Source: Cymbidium sinense (taxonomy: Eukaryota > Streptophyta > Magnoliopsida > Asparagales > Orchidaceae). Taken from it: DNA of 64,000 bases. Location of the stretch: assembly GCA_021442155.1 (NCBI GenBank), contig CM038214.1:310651001-310715000 (forward strand), given 5' to 3'. The notes under the pieces were generated by a model, which was not told where the DNA came from, made no database searches, and saw only the letters and a program-made list of their open reading frames with translations. The first letter of the stretch is position 1, and the number at the start of each line of letters is the position of its first letter. Shown in pieces: positions 23,705-34,879 of this stretch. The translations under genes were made by a program, and so were the position numbers.

Positions 23705-26173
23705 CACCAAAAACCCTAAACCCTAAACCCTGAAAACCTTAAACCATAAACCCTAAAACCTAAACCTAAAAAAATAAAATAAAAACATAAAGCTAAACCT
23801 AAAAATAAAAAAATAAATCCTAAACCTAAAAAAAATAAAACTAAACTAAAAGATAAACCTATACCTAAACCTAAAAAAATAAACTAAACTTAATAAAATT
23901 TTAAATAAACCTAAATAAAAATAAATAAATAAAAACTAAAATAAATAAAAATAAATGAATAAACCTAAACCTATGAGTTTACTTAATCTAAACAAAAAAA
24001 GTAAATAAATAAAATAAACCCTAACCCTAAACCCTAAACCCAAAAATGAACCCTAAACCCCAAACCCTAAACCATAAACCTACAACACTAAATGCTAAAC
24101 CCTAAACCTTAAAACCCTAAACCCTAAACCCTAAACCCTAAAACCTAACACCCTAAACCCTAAACCCTAAAACCTACAACCCTAAACCCTAAACCTAAAC
24201 CCTAAACCCTAAACCCTAAACCTTAAACCCTAAACCCTAAAACCTAAAACCTAAACCTAAACTAAATAAAACTTAAAAATAAAATAAATAAAAAAACCTA
24301 AAACTAAATAAAATATAAAAAAATAAAATAAAAACTTAAACTAAAAGCTAAACCTAAACCTAAACTTAAACATAAACCTAAACAGAAAGATAAAATAAAA
24401 ATTAAACTAAAATAAAATAAATAAAAACCAAACTAAACTACAAGAAAAAATTAACCTAAAATTTAAAAACCTAAATAAAATAAAAACAAAATGTAAAATA
24501 AAAATAAAATAAAATAAAACTAAATTAAAACCTAAACCTAAAAAATAAACCTAAAAATAAATAAAAAATAAAACTTAAACCCTAAACTAAAAAAATAACC
24601 TAAACCTAAAATAAATAAAATAAAATAAACCTAAAATTAAACCAAAATAAAATAAACTAAAATAAATAAAACCTAAACCTAAAATAAAATAAACTTTAAT
24701 CCTAAACTAAAAAAAATAAACTAAAAATAAACCTAAACCTAAACCTAAACTAAAAAATAAAACCTAAAAGTAAACCTAAAATAAAAACCTAAAACCTAAA
24801 CCTAAGAAAATTAAATAAAAACCTAAACCTAAACCTAAAAAATAAAAATTAAACCTAAACCTAAAAAAGAAAAAAAATAAAACTAACCGAGAAAATAAGT
24901 ATAAACCTTAACCTAAACCTAGAAAAAAAACTATAATAAAAAACCTAAATAAAATAAATAAACCTAAAAAAATAAACTAAACCAAATAAAAATAAAAAAT
25001 AAACATAAATAGAAAACTTAAAATAAACAAACTAAACTAATTAAGCCGAAACCTGCAAGTTTACTTAATTTTAAAAACCCTAAACACTAAACCCTAAACC
25101 TTCAAATCTAAAAATCCTTAAACCCTAAACCCTAAAGCCTAAACCCTGAACCCTAAACTAACCCTAAACCCTAACCCTAAACCATAAACCCTAAACCCTC
25201 AAAACCCTAAACCCTAAAGCCTAAACACTAAACTCTAAACCCTAACTCTAAACACTAAAACCCTCAATTCTAAAATCGTAAACCCTAAACCCTAAAGGTA
25301 AACTATAAAACATAAATCCTAAACCCTAAAAACCTAAAAACCTAAACCTAAACCAAATGAAACCTAATAATAAAACAAATTAAAAAACCTAAACCTAAAT
25401 AAAATAAAAATAGTATAAACCTAAAATAAAATAAAATAAAAACTAAATAAAACTCAAACCTAAAAAATAAACCTAAAAATAAAACTTAAAAATAAATAAA
25501 AAATAAAACCTAAACCCTAAACAAAAATAAACTAAACTAAAATAAATAAAACCTAAACTTAAACCTAACCTAAACTAAACCTAAACCTAAACCTAAACTA
25601 AATAAAATAAAATAAATTATAAATTAACCTAAACCTAAACTAAAAAGTAAAACCTAAAAATAAACATAAAATAAAAACCTAAAACCTAAACCTAATAATT
25701 TAAATTAAAACCTAAACCTAAATCCAAAAGTAAAAAATAAAACCTAAACCTAAAAAATAAAATAAAAGTAAAAATCAACTAAAAAATAAACCAAAATAAA
25801 ATACTTAAAATAAAATAAACAAACCTAAAATAAATAAACTAAACTAAATAAAAAATAAAAATAAACCTAAATAAAAATAAAATAATAAAATAAACTCAAA
25901 TAAATAAAGAATAAACTAATAAACTAAATAAACCTAAACCTATATGTTTACTTAATAAAAAAAACCCTAAACACTAATTCCTAAACCCTATACCCTAAAC
26001 CATAAACCCTTAGCCATAAACCCTAAATCCCTAAATCCTGAACCCTAAACCCAAAACCCAAAACCCTAAAACCCTAAACCATAAACTTTATACCCTAAAC
26101 TATGAACGCTAAATCCTAAAACCTACAAGCCTAAACCCTAAACTGTAAACCATTAACTAACCCTAAACCCTAA
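23705..26173. repeat. CCCTAAA-type array between GRP copies 8 and 9, with three recurring blocks
   Basis: The recurring AGTTTACTTAAT-type block is present three times (about 23976, 25058 and 25945) without a GRP copy after the first two. Block-containing units therefore occur at about 0.9-1.1 kb spacing here without the pseudogene. Each block is preceded by an A-rich region and followed by better CCCTAAA. No gene is seen. Confidence 0.85.
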
Positions 26174-26576
26174 GAAATAACCTTGACTAAAATGAACATC
26201 ATAAACTAGGCTACTACATAGGTGGAGGCAAACGAGGCAAAATCATAGTGATGGTGGGGGATCTGGAGGTGCTGACGAATATGGAAGTGGTGGTCGAACC
26301 TGGCTATGGAAAGAGCAACAGGTTACAACCATGGTGGTGGTGGAGGGAGAGATCGGGATATGATGGCATCCGCCAAAATGGTTCTAAAAGAGAAACCAAG
26401 AACCTAATTGTTTATGAAACTTCTACGAGAGATGGTTACTTATCTAAAGATTTTGATTTGCTCAATGGGTGCTCAATTTTGATCTATGTCATCCATGTCT
26501 TAGAAAAGTTGGGGTGCTACTTAATGAAATTGAAAGAATAAATGTTGAATTTTAATTTGTTCTCTATTAAAAAAAA
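26174..26576 (+). pseudogene. GRP retropseudogene copy 9
   Basis: It keeps a readable glycine-rich segment (GATGGTGGGGGATCTGGAGG, TGCTGACGAATATGGAAG, TGGCTATGGAAAGAGCAAC, AACCATGGTGGTGGTGGAGG, AGATCGGGATATGATGGC). The first 60 bases are eroded. The UTR ends with an A-tail at 26569-26576. An open frame at 26248-26541 spans part of it in a non-original frame and is not a gene. Confidence 0.87.
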
Positions 26577-27753
26577 CCTTAAACCCTAAATTAAAACTTA
26601 AATCCTAAACCCTAAACCCTAAACCTTAAACCCTAAACCCTAAAACCTAAACCCTAAACCCTAAACCCTAAACCCTAAAAAGCTAAAAACCTCAACCAAA
26701 ACTAAATAAAACCTAACAATAAAATAAATAAACAAACCTAAATCAAAATAAAATGAAAAAAATAAAATAAAATAAAAACATAAACTAAAACCTAAACCTA
26801 AACCTAAACCTAAAAAAGAAATAAAATAAAAAAATAAAACTAAACTAAAATAAAATAAATAAAAACCTAAACAAAATAATAAAATAGAAAACCTAAATAA
26901 AATAAAAGCTAAACCTAAAATAAAAATAAAATAAACTTAAAATAAAATAAAATAAAAACTAAATAAAAACCTAAACCTAATAAATAAACCTAAAAATAAA
27001 ACCTAAAAATAAATAGAAAATAAAACCTAAACCCTAAACTAAAAAAAACAAAAACATAGAAAAAAATAAAATAAACAAAATAAAATAAACCTAAACCTAA
27101 ACTAAAATAAACTAAACATAAACCTAAACTTAAACCTAAACTAAATAAAATAAAATAAAATAAAAATAAACCTAAAATAAAAATTTAAAACCTAAACCTA
27201 AAAAAATAAAATAAAAACCTAAACCTAAACCTAACAATAAAAAATAAAACATAAACCTAAAAAATAAAATAAAAATAAAACTCAACTAAAAAATAAACTT
27301 AAACTTAAAGAATAAACTAAATTAAAAAACCTAAACAAAAAAAATTAACTAAACTAAAAAAAGCAAACCTAAATAAAAATAAAAAATAAAATAAACTAAA
27401 TAAACCTAAACCTATTGGTTTACTTAATAAAAAAAAACCTTAACCCCTAAAACCTAAACCCTAAACCATAAACTCTAAACCGTGAAACTAACCCTAAACC
27501 CTAAACCCTAATCCTACAACCCTAAACCTACAACCCTAAACCTTAAAACCCTAAACCCTAAACCCTAAACCCTAAACCCTAAATCCTAAACCCTAAAACC
27601 CTAAACCTTAAACCCTAAACCCTAAAAATTACAATGCTAAACCATAAACCCTAAACTAACCCTAAACCCTAAACCCTAAACCCTAAACCATAAACCCTAA
27701 ACTAATCCTTAACCTAAACCCTAAACTAACCCTAAACTAACCCTAAACCCTAA
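26577..27753. repeat. CCCTAAA-type array between GRP copies 9 and 10
   Basis: CCCTAAA-rich DNA at 26580-26690 is followed by a long A-rich centre (26700-27410) with AAAACTCAACTAAAAAATAA at about 27265, the GGTTTACTTAAT block at about 27417, and clean CCCTAAA to 27750. No gene is seen. Confidence 0.86.
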
Positions 27754-28249
27754 GAATGGCTAGAACCTTGATGTTAGGAACATCACTGTCAACTAGGCTC
27801 ACTTTAGATCTTGAAGTGGAGGTGAAGATGGAGGCTGGTCTAATGGTGGTGGGGATGGAGGTGCTAGTGGATCTGAGGTGATGGTGGATATGGAGGTGGT
27901 GGTCGAGCAAAGGGTGGTTATGGAGGTGGGAGGAGCAATGGTTACACCATGGTGGTGGCAGAGGGAGAGATCATGGATATGATGGTAGATCTCGATACTC
28001 AAGAGGCAGGGGTGGTTCTGATGGGAACTAGATAAACAGAAGAATGACTAGTCTAATTTGTTGTTTATGGAACTATGTCTTTATAGTAGAGACGGTTCTA
28101 GTTATTTAGGGTTTTTGATTTGCTCTATGGGTGCTCATTTTTTTATCTATGTTGTCATTTATTTCATAGAAAACTTGGGGTGCTACTTGGTTGATGAAAT
28201 AAAAAAAAAAGAAATGTTGAATTTGAATTTGTTCTCTATTAAAAAAAAA
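27754..28249 (+). pseudogene. GRP retropseudogene copy 10, best preserved: 3' part of a glycine-rich RNA-binding protein mRNA
   Basis: This copy identifies the source. At 27768-27800 codons read LDVRNITVN, then a stop and A, which matches the RRM end of plant GRPs (LDGRNITVNEAQSR). A Gly-rich region follows (GYGGGGR, then GGYGGGRSNGY), then GRD and YDGRSRYSRGRGGSDGN with a stop at 28029-28031, the typical end of the class. About 210 bases of 3' UTR and an A-tail at 28241-28249 follow. The RRM with its RNP motifs is missing: the copy starts at the NG-N-L codons near the RRM end, as 5'-truncated retroposition would give. At least one in-frame stop and several shifts make it a pseudogene. The source protein would bind RNA; this fragment cannot. 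Confidence 0.9.
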
Positions 28250-28453
28250 CTTAAACCCTAAACCTAAAACTTATATCCTAAACCCTAAACCCTAAACCTT
28301 AAAAACCCTAAACCCTAAACCCTAAAACTATAGATCCTAAACCCTGAACCCTAAATCATAAACCCTAAACCCTAAAAACTACAACCCTAAACCTTATACC
28401 TTAAACCCCAAACCCTAAATCATAAACCCTAAACTAACCCTAAACCCTAAACA
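28250..28453. repeat. Last CCCTAAA segment of the T2 array
   Basis: Rather well-kept CCCTAAA units follow the A-tail of GRP copy 10. They stop at ACCCTAAACATTGAATAAAG near 28453. A short island of the repeat returns at 28570-28590 (ACCCTAAACCCTAACCCTAA). Confidence 0.85.
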
Positions 28454-28590
28454 TTGAATAAAGATGTAATTAAGAGTAGATCTATAGAATGACCTATTTC
28501 TAACATAGTTATGGTACCTAAAGAAAATGACTTCAAGAGACTTTCCCTTGACTATTAGAGATTTGAATACCCTAAACCCTAACCCTAAAT
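28454..28590. other. Short unique-looking spacer ending in a small telomeric island
   Basis: About 115 bases of mixed composition (AAGATGTAATTAAGAGTAG... GACTTTCCCTTGACTATTAG) separate the array from the AT-rich satellite. They end in a short run of CCCTAAA/CCCTAA units at 28570-28590. I do not recognise it. Confidence 0.5.
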
Positions 28591-30080
28591 CATATTATAA
28601 TACCATTTATTATAATATAATGTAGCATCATATATTTGAGCACGTAGTGATGTGTTTTTGGATGTTATAAGATGTCTTGAAATGTTTTAGTATATTATGG
28701 TATTGTGCCTTATAGTCTATATTAATATAAATTATATAAATTTTGATTTAATAAATCAGATGGTGAAATTTGTTATATTTGAAGTGGGAATTAGGTTGTA
28801 GTACCAAAGGTGTGCTATGCCACTTGTAGTCCAAAAAGTAAGATTTTATGTTAAAAATAAATATAATATGTTTTAGCATAGTATATCATCATATAACATA
28901 ATATATTATTCTACACATTTTAAATTCATTTAGTATTTTACAATCATGCAGTCGAGCCTACACTATGATAATTTTTAAAAATGTTGATTTAGACTTTAAA
29001 ATGGTGGAATTTGGCCAAATTCATAATAGGTAGAGCATGACAACATAATGTATTATTTCAATTTAAAATATGTAATTGATACAACTAAAATATATAGTTT
29101 TTTATTGTTTAGACTAATTTTATAATTTTTTATCTTAAGCAATCCCTTGTGATGTGATATGCAATAATAAAATATAATATATTATAGTGTATTATAATAT
29201 AGGATGCCTTAACATAGTGTAGCATCATGCATTATAGCATAATATTGTGTATTACTACATGTTGTTTAACATATTTTAGTTTGTTATACTATGATGTAGT
29301 AGAGTTTGTATTGGTATAATTCATAAAAATATTGATTTATAGGCTAAGATGGTGGAATTTGGCCAAATTTAAGGTAAGCTTTAGGGAACATCATTCGGGT
29401 GTGCTATGGTGTGTCATTTAATCAAAAGAATTGAATTTTGCATCCAAAATAAATGTTCATTTTTCAACCAAATTTTATAATATTTTGCTTAAAGTGATTC
29501 ATTTTAAGGTGTAATAAGATAATATATTATATGAAAGAATATTAAAATATAATGTACATAACAATATAACTTCACATATATATTGTGTGGTGGTGTGTTA
29601 GTAAATCTTATTATATATTTTAGTATGTTTTACTTTTGTTATAATACATTGAGTCAAAACACACAAAAATGTTAATTTGAAGGTTGAGATGGAAGAATTT
29701 AGCCAAATTCATGGCACACTATAAGAAGCAACACCAAAATTATGCTATTTTGTACCATTTTTAATATGAAAATAACAATTTTACATCCAAAATGAACATT
29801 TTTCATATTTTGAGAAATTTTGTTATTTGTTTCTTTTAAGTGATTCTAATGAGGTGTAATGTTAGACAATATATTATATTATAGCAAATTATAATATAAC
29901 AACATATTTTAAAATATAATATAGTGTTAATTCACACTATAATATGTTTAGCATGATATTATATATTTAGTTTGAGCTTGCACCCTCACAAATCATAAAA
30001 TGTTGATTACAATGTTAAGATGATGTAATTTGAACGAATACATTGTTAGGCTTTTGGTTGAAGTATTAAAGGTGTGCATA
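28591..30080. repeat. AT-rich satellite, about 340-bp unit, four to five diverged copies
   Basis: The phrase (A)ATGTTGATTT...GATGGTGGAATTTGGCCAAAT recurs at about 28739, 28980, 29330, 29669 and 30000, giving steps of 241, 350, 339 and 331 bases. Later parts of the unit also recur: a GGTGTGCTATG segment, TTTTGCATCCAAAATAAATG, AAGTGATTC...AGGTGTAAT, and ATAATATATTATA. The first step lacks about 100 bases. There is no coding potential. Confidence 0.75.
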
Positions 30081-32460
30081 AGAGAAGAAATAAGATTTGA
30101 TAATAATTCCATGTCAATAACATGGAGGGAGATCAGCTAGGGGATCACATGCATTGGACATGACATTTGAGGGGTCTATGTCGAGGGCATAGAAGATGAA
30201 AATCTACTAGGGATAAGGTTTGAGTTTAATTTGATTATATGATTTGTGGAAAGAAGATATGCTGGGGATAAGAATCTATAATCCACCGGGGATTAAGATT
30301 GAATTGACTTTAATTTGTTTTATTTTAATTGATGTGGAGGCATATCTGCTAGAGATATGGGCTCGAGTTCCCTAGGGATCGAGTATATTAACCTTCCACT
30401 GGTCTATCCACTAGGGATTGGGATTTGTGTTCGATTTCATAGATTTGTTTGGGGATGTATCCACTGGGGATGAGAGTTTGATTAGATTTCTTTGATTTAG
30501 ACTCTACTGAGGGAGTTGGTTTAATTTGGCTCCACTTGGGAGGTTGATTTTGAATTTGATTTCATTGATTGACTTGTTTATTTATGATTTGGGGCTCCAC
30601 TAGGGAGAAGGGTGTGATTTAAGTCTATTGAAGAAAATTAAATTGTGTTTAATTTAATCTGAGTAAATGTATGGACCATATCGGTGTGCAATGGACCCAC
30701 TAAGAAGGGGCTATATCAACCTTGACCAACCTCAGGTTTACAAATCCAAAGGTGTACAATGGCTGTGCTAGGAAGAAGGCATAGTAGACTTACATCTCCC
30801 AAAGCAAGGAACAACCACTAGGGAGACCTATTGGATACACAACAAATTGAACCTGACCTAGGCCAACAACTAAGTGAATGTCAATGGGGACTTATGTCAA
30901 CTCAAAAGTAGTCAGGATTAATTTTATCTTAATTTCATGTGATTTGATATGGTTTGTTTGGTTTAGTTTGATTTTAAATTGAGGGCATATTCACTAGGAT
31001 GTGAGCTTAATAAAATTTGATAGATTTAATTTATAGACCATATCAATGTGCGATGGACCCACTGAGAAGGAGCTATATTAGACTTATTCTATCTCAGATT
31101 TATAAATCCAATGGGATAGTCTACTGGCCATAGTGTAGAGCTAGCCAACCTAAGGGGTTTCCTTTGGTGTGCAATAACTATGCTAAGAAGAATGCGTAGC
31201 AAACTTACTTCTTCTAAAGCATGGAACAACCATTGGGGTGACCTATTGGTAGCGCAATAAATCAAACTCAACTTAGGGGCAATTACTGAGTGAATGGAAC
31301 TCGAGAGTTATATCAACTCAAGAGTAGTCAAGTGATTCCTATAGGGAGTTTTGCTGACATTGCCTTAAAGATAGGATACCTGTTTAGGAAAAGGTACTAC
31401 TATGGGTGTCCTCCTAATCCACAAGTAAATATATATTTGTTTATATATTTTATGGACCTATTGGTGTGTGAGGGACAAAGAAGGCTATGTCGCCTTGACT
31501 TGTCTCTGATTTACTTGGACCAAGGGAGAATCGACATCCATAGATGGATTCTCCAACCATAGGGGTGGTTACTAGGAAAGGGGAAATGTCCAATCTGATA
31601 GTAACCCAGGTAGTGTCTAAATGGGGTCACAAAAGATGTGATCCAAATATAGTGCCCAAAAAGGAGGTGCTGCTAGGAGCGTTATCCTGATCCCTGGAAA
31701 AGAAAGCCTATAGGTGTATCATGGCCAACACAAGGAGAAAGTGTAGCAGACTACATCTGCCATGAGTGGTGTATCGTAAGGTCTGAGAACCAACCAACCT
31801 AAGGTGTATCCGTCAGCATGAGTGGTGTATCCATCAGCATAGTGAGAACCACCCAACCTAAGGTGCCCATCGGTGTGCAATGATCAATCTGGAAAGAAAG
31901 AGTGTAGGCTTACAACTTTTTAAGTAGAACTGATCATCGGAATAGTCTATCATCAGCGAGATAGATGCTATCTATCTTAGAGAGACTACTAAGTGGGGAG
32001 CTCCAAGGAAGGACTAGACCTTGACTTAAAGCAATCAGGAGATAAGGAGCTATTAGGGGACTTATCCTAAACCTCAAATATACTTGACCCAGTCAGTTCA
32101 AGAAGGCTAATCTAAGAACAAAGCATAGTAGATTCATATCCTCTTAAATGAAGCCAACATGAGGTAGCTTACCATCCATGCAATAAGGCCTATTAAACTA
32201 ACAAGGCCCTCATTGGTGTACAGTGGCCAAGTAAGAAAGGAAAGTGTAGCATACTTATATCCTCCAAAGCAAGAAGACCACTAAAGTGACATAGTAGCAG
32301 GGTAGTACGTCAGCCTGACCTAGAGCAGCTACTGAGTGAGTGCCACTAGCGGTGTTATCTCAACTCTGAGTAGCTCAAGAAAAAAGATATGTGTTTTTTT
32401 ATATGTTTGTGTTGTGTCGATGAAGGATAGGACATCACTTAGATTCCTTACACCTACCTT
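30081..32460. repeat. Imperfect repeat region next to the gypsy integrase; two nested repeat types
   Basis: At 30150-30640 a short degenerate motif near (A)TCCACTAGGGAT recurs about every 50-80 bases. At 30670-32380 a longer unit of about 360-420 bases recurs around the phrase GGTGTGCAATGG..(AGAA).G...TAGCA(G/A)ACTTACAT, seen near 30685/30750, 31050/31162, 31700, 31870 and 32214. A closing phrase CTACTGAGTGA...ATATCAACTC(A)AGAGTAG is shared at about 30870, 31285 and 32330. It lies just 3' of the integrase of the minus-strand gypsy element and may be that element's 3' UTR or LTR; Tat-lineage elements can carry tandem repeats there. No LTR ends could be fixed. The short open frames here have no recognisable domain. 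Confidence 0.6.
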
Positions 32461-32539
32461 AAATACATTATGTCAGATTCGTAAATAAGAATACTTTCAA
32501 CGTGGAAGAGATTGAATTTGAAATTAAATTTTCATTGAT

Positions 32540-33720
32540 GATAATTATTTTCAAACATGATTTATAATATATCTTTAAGTAGATCTCATTGATTGGAAGC
32601 ATTGGATACTCTCCCTTATGATTAATAAGCTGATAAGATCCTCCGTGGTAGGTTTTCTCTATGGCAAAAGGGCCATCTCAATTGGGTTCAAACTTGCCTC
32701 CCATCTTACGACATGCAAAAATTGGTCTACTTAGAACTTAAATAAGGTTTCCTACTTGAAAAGCTCTAGGACGTACTAACTTGTTATGAGCTTGAATCAT
32801 TTTAGCATCGTACAACTTTAGGTTTTGGCATGCCTGCAGGCATCACTTTTCCATACCTTCGGGCTCTTCTAATCGCAACTTGGCATTCTGCTCTCTTATG
32901 ATTTTGCTACACATAGCTATCTTAGTGATGGGAGTTGGACTTCTAATGGTAGAACAATTTCAGACCCATACACTAAGGGGAAAGGAGTAGACTGAGTTGG
33001 AGTTATATATATGGTGTGGTAGGCCCATAAAGCTTCAAATAACTGCTCATGCCACTATCACTTATTATTATCGAGCTTCTTCTTTAGTATCTAAATGAGA
33101 GTTTTTTTGAAGGCTTCTGCTAAGCTGTTTGCCCTCGGGTAGTTGATGGTAGAAAATCTCCAATCTATACTATGTCTCTGGTCAAAGTTGTTGATCTCAG
33201 TGCTCTTGAATGTAGTGCCATTATCATATAATTCATTCACTCAACCTATATATAATATGGTTTCTAAAAACACATGGAGCTATGGCCTCTCTAAGCTGAA
33301 TCGCCTTCGCCCACTTAGAAAAGTAGTCAATACTAGCTAAGATGAATCAATGACCCTTGGAAGAAGGAGGATCAATTGGACCCACTATCTCGGTATCCCA
33401 ACACTCGAATGGCCATGAGGCTAATGTAGGATGTAAAATGTTGGGTGGTTGGTCTAGGACCACACCGTGTATTTGATATTGGTTGCATCGCCTAGCCATA
33501 TCCATGCAATATTTGATCATCGATGACTAGTAGTATTCTAGTCTCTTAATCTTGGCTTTTACCTTTGGACCGATTGGTCCACATAATCCTATATACCTCT
33601 ACCATGATATTACAGTTCGCTTTTGTCTAAACAACATAACCACATATAATTAAAAGTCAGATAAGACACCATTCATAAGAGCATAGAATATGCTCGCTTC
33701 ATCCGATGGGCTTGGACTTC
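32540..33720 (-). pseudogene. Gypsy A integrase (zinc-binding domain, core, C-terminal part)
   Basis: On the minus strand, the N-terminal zinc-binding part (about 33720-33440) ends ARRCNQYQIHGVV, where the second cysteine of the usual CxxC is tyrosine. The core follows with GPIDPPSSKGH, IDYFSKWAKAIQL, YDNGTTFKS, then AFKKTLI, WHEQLFEALWAYHT and TPFPLVYGSEIVLP. The C-terminal segment reads GPFAIEKTYHGGSYQL near 32640. In the usual WGMDxxGPI box the aspartate position reads Glu (WDTEIVGPI), so the first catalytic residue appears lost. Integrase would insert the cDNA into the host chromosome. Stops interrupt the frame. Confidence 0.82.
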
Positions 33721-33789
33721 TTGAGATAGTTTGCCTTTATTTAAGTAATCCATGAATGGTTGCCTCTAATCTAACTCCTCATCCTTCAT

Positions 33790-34330
33790 GGCAATGGCAA
33801 GCTCCCCTTCAAGAGAGTACTTTTTGATGAGTTTAATATCAATAAGGATAAGTCTATTTTGGACCTTTATTTATATGGACTCATCTGACATGCCAACTCC
33901 TTGAAAGCTTGGGTAAATCATATGCTATGATATTCTCCTCGAGGAATCTTATAAATGGTAACCTCTAGGATTTGGGCCAACAACTCCATGGTACTAATAG
34001 TGATGGAGCTTGGGCTTTATAACCTTATAAGACCCAAAGAATTTGGTTGATAACTATGAGAATCTCAAGATGTTGATGTGATGCTAGAGTAACGACTAAC
34101 CCAAACCAAAAATTAAAGCCTCATATTTAGCTTTATTGGTGCAATGATTGACAGATGATATGAGAATCATCACATTGCCGTAAGTTAAGAGAACTATTTC
34201 TACCCTTCCTATCTTGGAATAGTAGATTGTGGTTCTTCTCCTGAGAGAAAGCACCATCAAAGTATATCTCAAGGGTGAATGCTAGTATCCCTAAGTTCAT
34301 GATTTGTTCATGGAGATCACTAAGGAAAAG
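33790..34330 (-). pseudogene. Gypsy A second RNase H domain (RVT_3-like), decayed
   Basis: The minus-strand translation has fragments parallel to the well-kept domain in element B at 63001-63526: a YFxGE start, SYHLS, TMELLAQILEVTIYKIPRGE and KELACQ. It sits between the RT-linked RNase H and integrase. A second, plant-type RNase H at this place is a mark of the Tat lineage. Frameshifts and stops are numerous. Confidence 0.65.
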
Positions 34331-34561
34331 GTCATAGAAGTGGGGTGTTAAGAAATCTAGCTATCCTTTTATCGCACGGACGGGTATGAAGGTAATGCCA
34401 AACTACAAGAGGATCATGGACCGTTGTGCCAATCTTCTGTATAGCATCGATCGTGTCATGAGATACTGTAGTGGATTGATCATAGAGATTCAGTTCACCT
34501 TATAAGGAAGTATGTAGTGCTATAACTTTTGGGATGTAAAGATTAAAGATAGACAATGCTT

Positions 34562-34876
34562 TTAAATGGGTGGATAATTAGCCTTAGTAGGGATTAGACA
34601 ATGACTAAGGTAGTAGAGTGTGTTTTCCTTTCCTTCGTCATTGGCTTGGGCCAATAAAGAACCAAGGGAGTCATTTAACGTAGTAGTGTAAAGTATTAGC
34701 AGTTTGCCTGATATAGGGGCTGCTACAATAGACAGCTTCATCAGGTAATGCTTGATGTCTTTGAAGGCATGCTCACACTTGTCATCCCACTTGAACTTGG
34801 CATCCTTTTTGATAAGTGCTGAGAATGACTGACATCTTCCTAATAGGTTGGACATAAAGCATCTTAGATATGCCAA
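34562..34876 (-). pseudogene. Gypsy A RT-linked RNase H / connection domain, open 104-codon segment
   Basis: The minus-strand frame is open for 104 codons: YLRCFMSNLLGRCQSFSALI, KKDAKFKWDDKCEHAFKDIK, APISGKLLILY, LGSLLAQANDEGKENTLYYL. This matches the segment after the RT thumb in Ty3/gypsy pol (F.W...C..AF..IK.YL, then the first RNase H strand). It is the best-kept coding piece of element A. No independent start is implied. Confidence 0.85.
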
Positions 34877-34879
34877 CTG

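Larger units (their letters stand above)
10951..28249 (+). repeat. Higher-order satellite: GRP retropseudogene fragment plus telomeric repeats, ten copies
   Basis: Ten copies of a 3' fragment of a glycine-rich RNA-binding protein mRNA lie in one orientation within the CCCTAAA array. Starts are at 10951, 12336, 13907, 15362, 16784, 18217, 19670, 23295, 26174 and 27754. The first seven are spaced 1.39, 1.57, 1.46, 1.42, 1.43 and 1.45 kb; later steps are 3.6, 2.9 and 1.6 kb. Nearly all share the same 5' junction (CCCTAA followed by GAATGG or a decayed form) and the same A-tail junction. One retroposition followed by tandem amplification of about 1.45 kb, including the telomeric DNA, explains this better than ten insertions. 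Confidence 0.9.

Noticed and set aside
26248..26541. Open frame of 97 codons in GRP copy 9
   Set aside because: It crosses coding and UTR parts of the pseudogene in a frame other than the original.
27799..28002. Minus-strand open frame rich in Ser, Thr and Pro
   Set aside because: It is the antisense of the Gly-rich codons of GRP copy 10.
10951..28249. CRISPR-like array, because of regularly spaced repeats
   Set aside because: Repeat units are 0.3-0.5 kb mRNA fragments with A-tails in telomeric DNA; spacing and content have nothing in common with CRISPR.
31089..31562. Open frames of 60 and 90 codons in the 30-32.4 kb repeats
   Set aside because: They fall inside imperfect non-coding repeat units and are not kept open in the parallel units.
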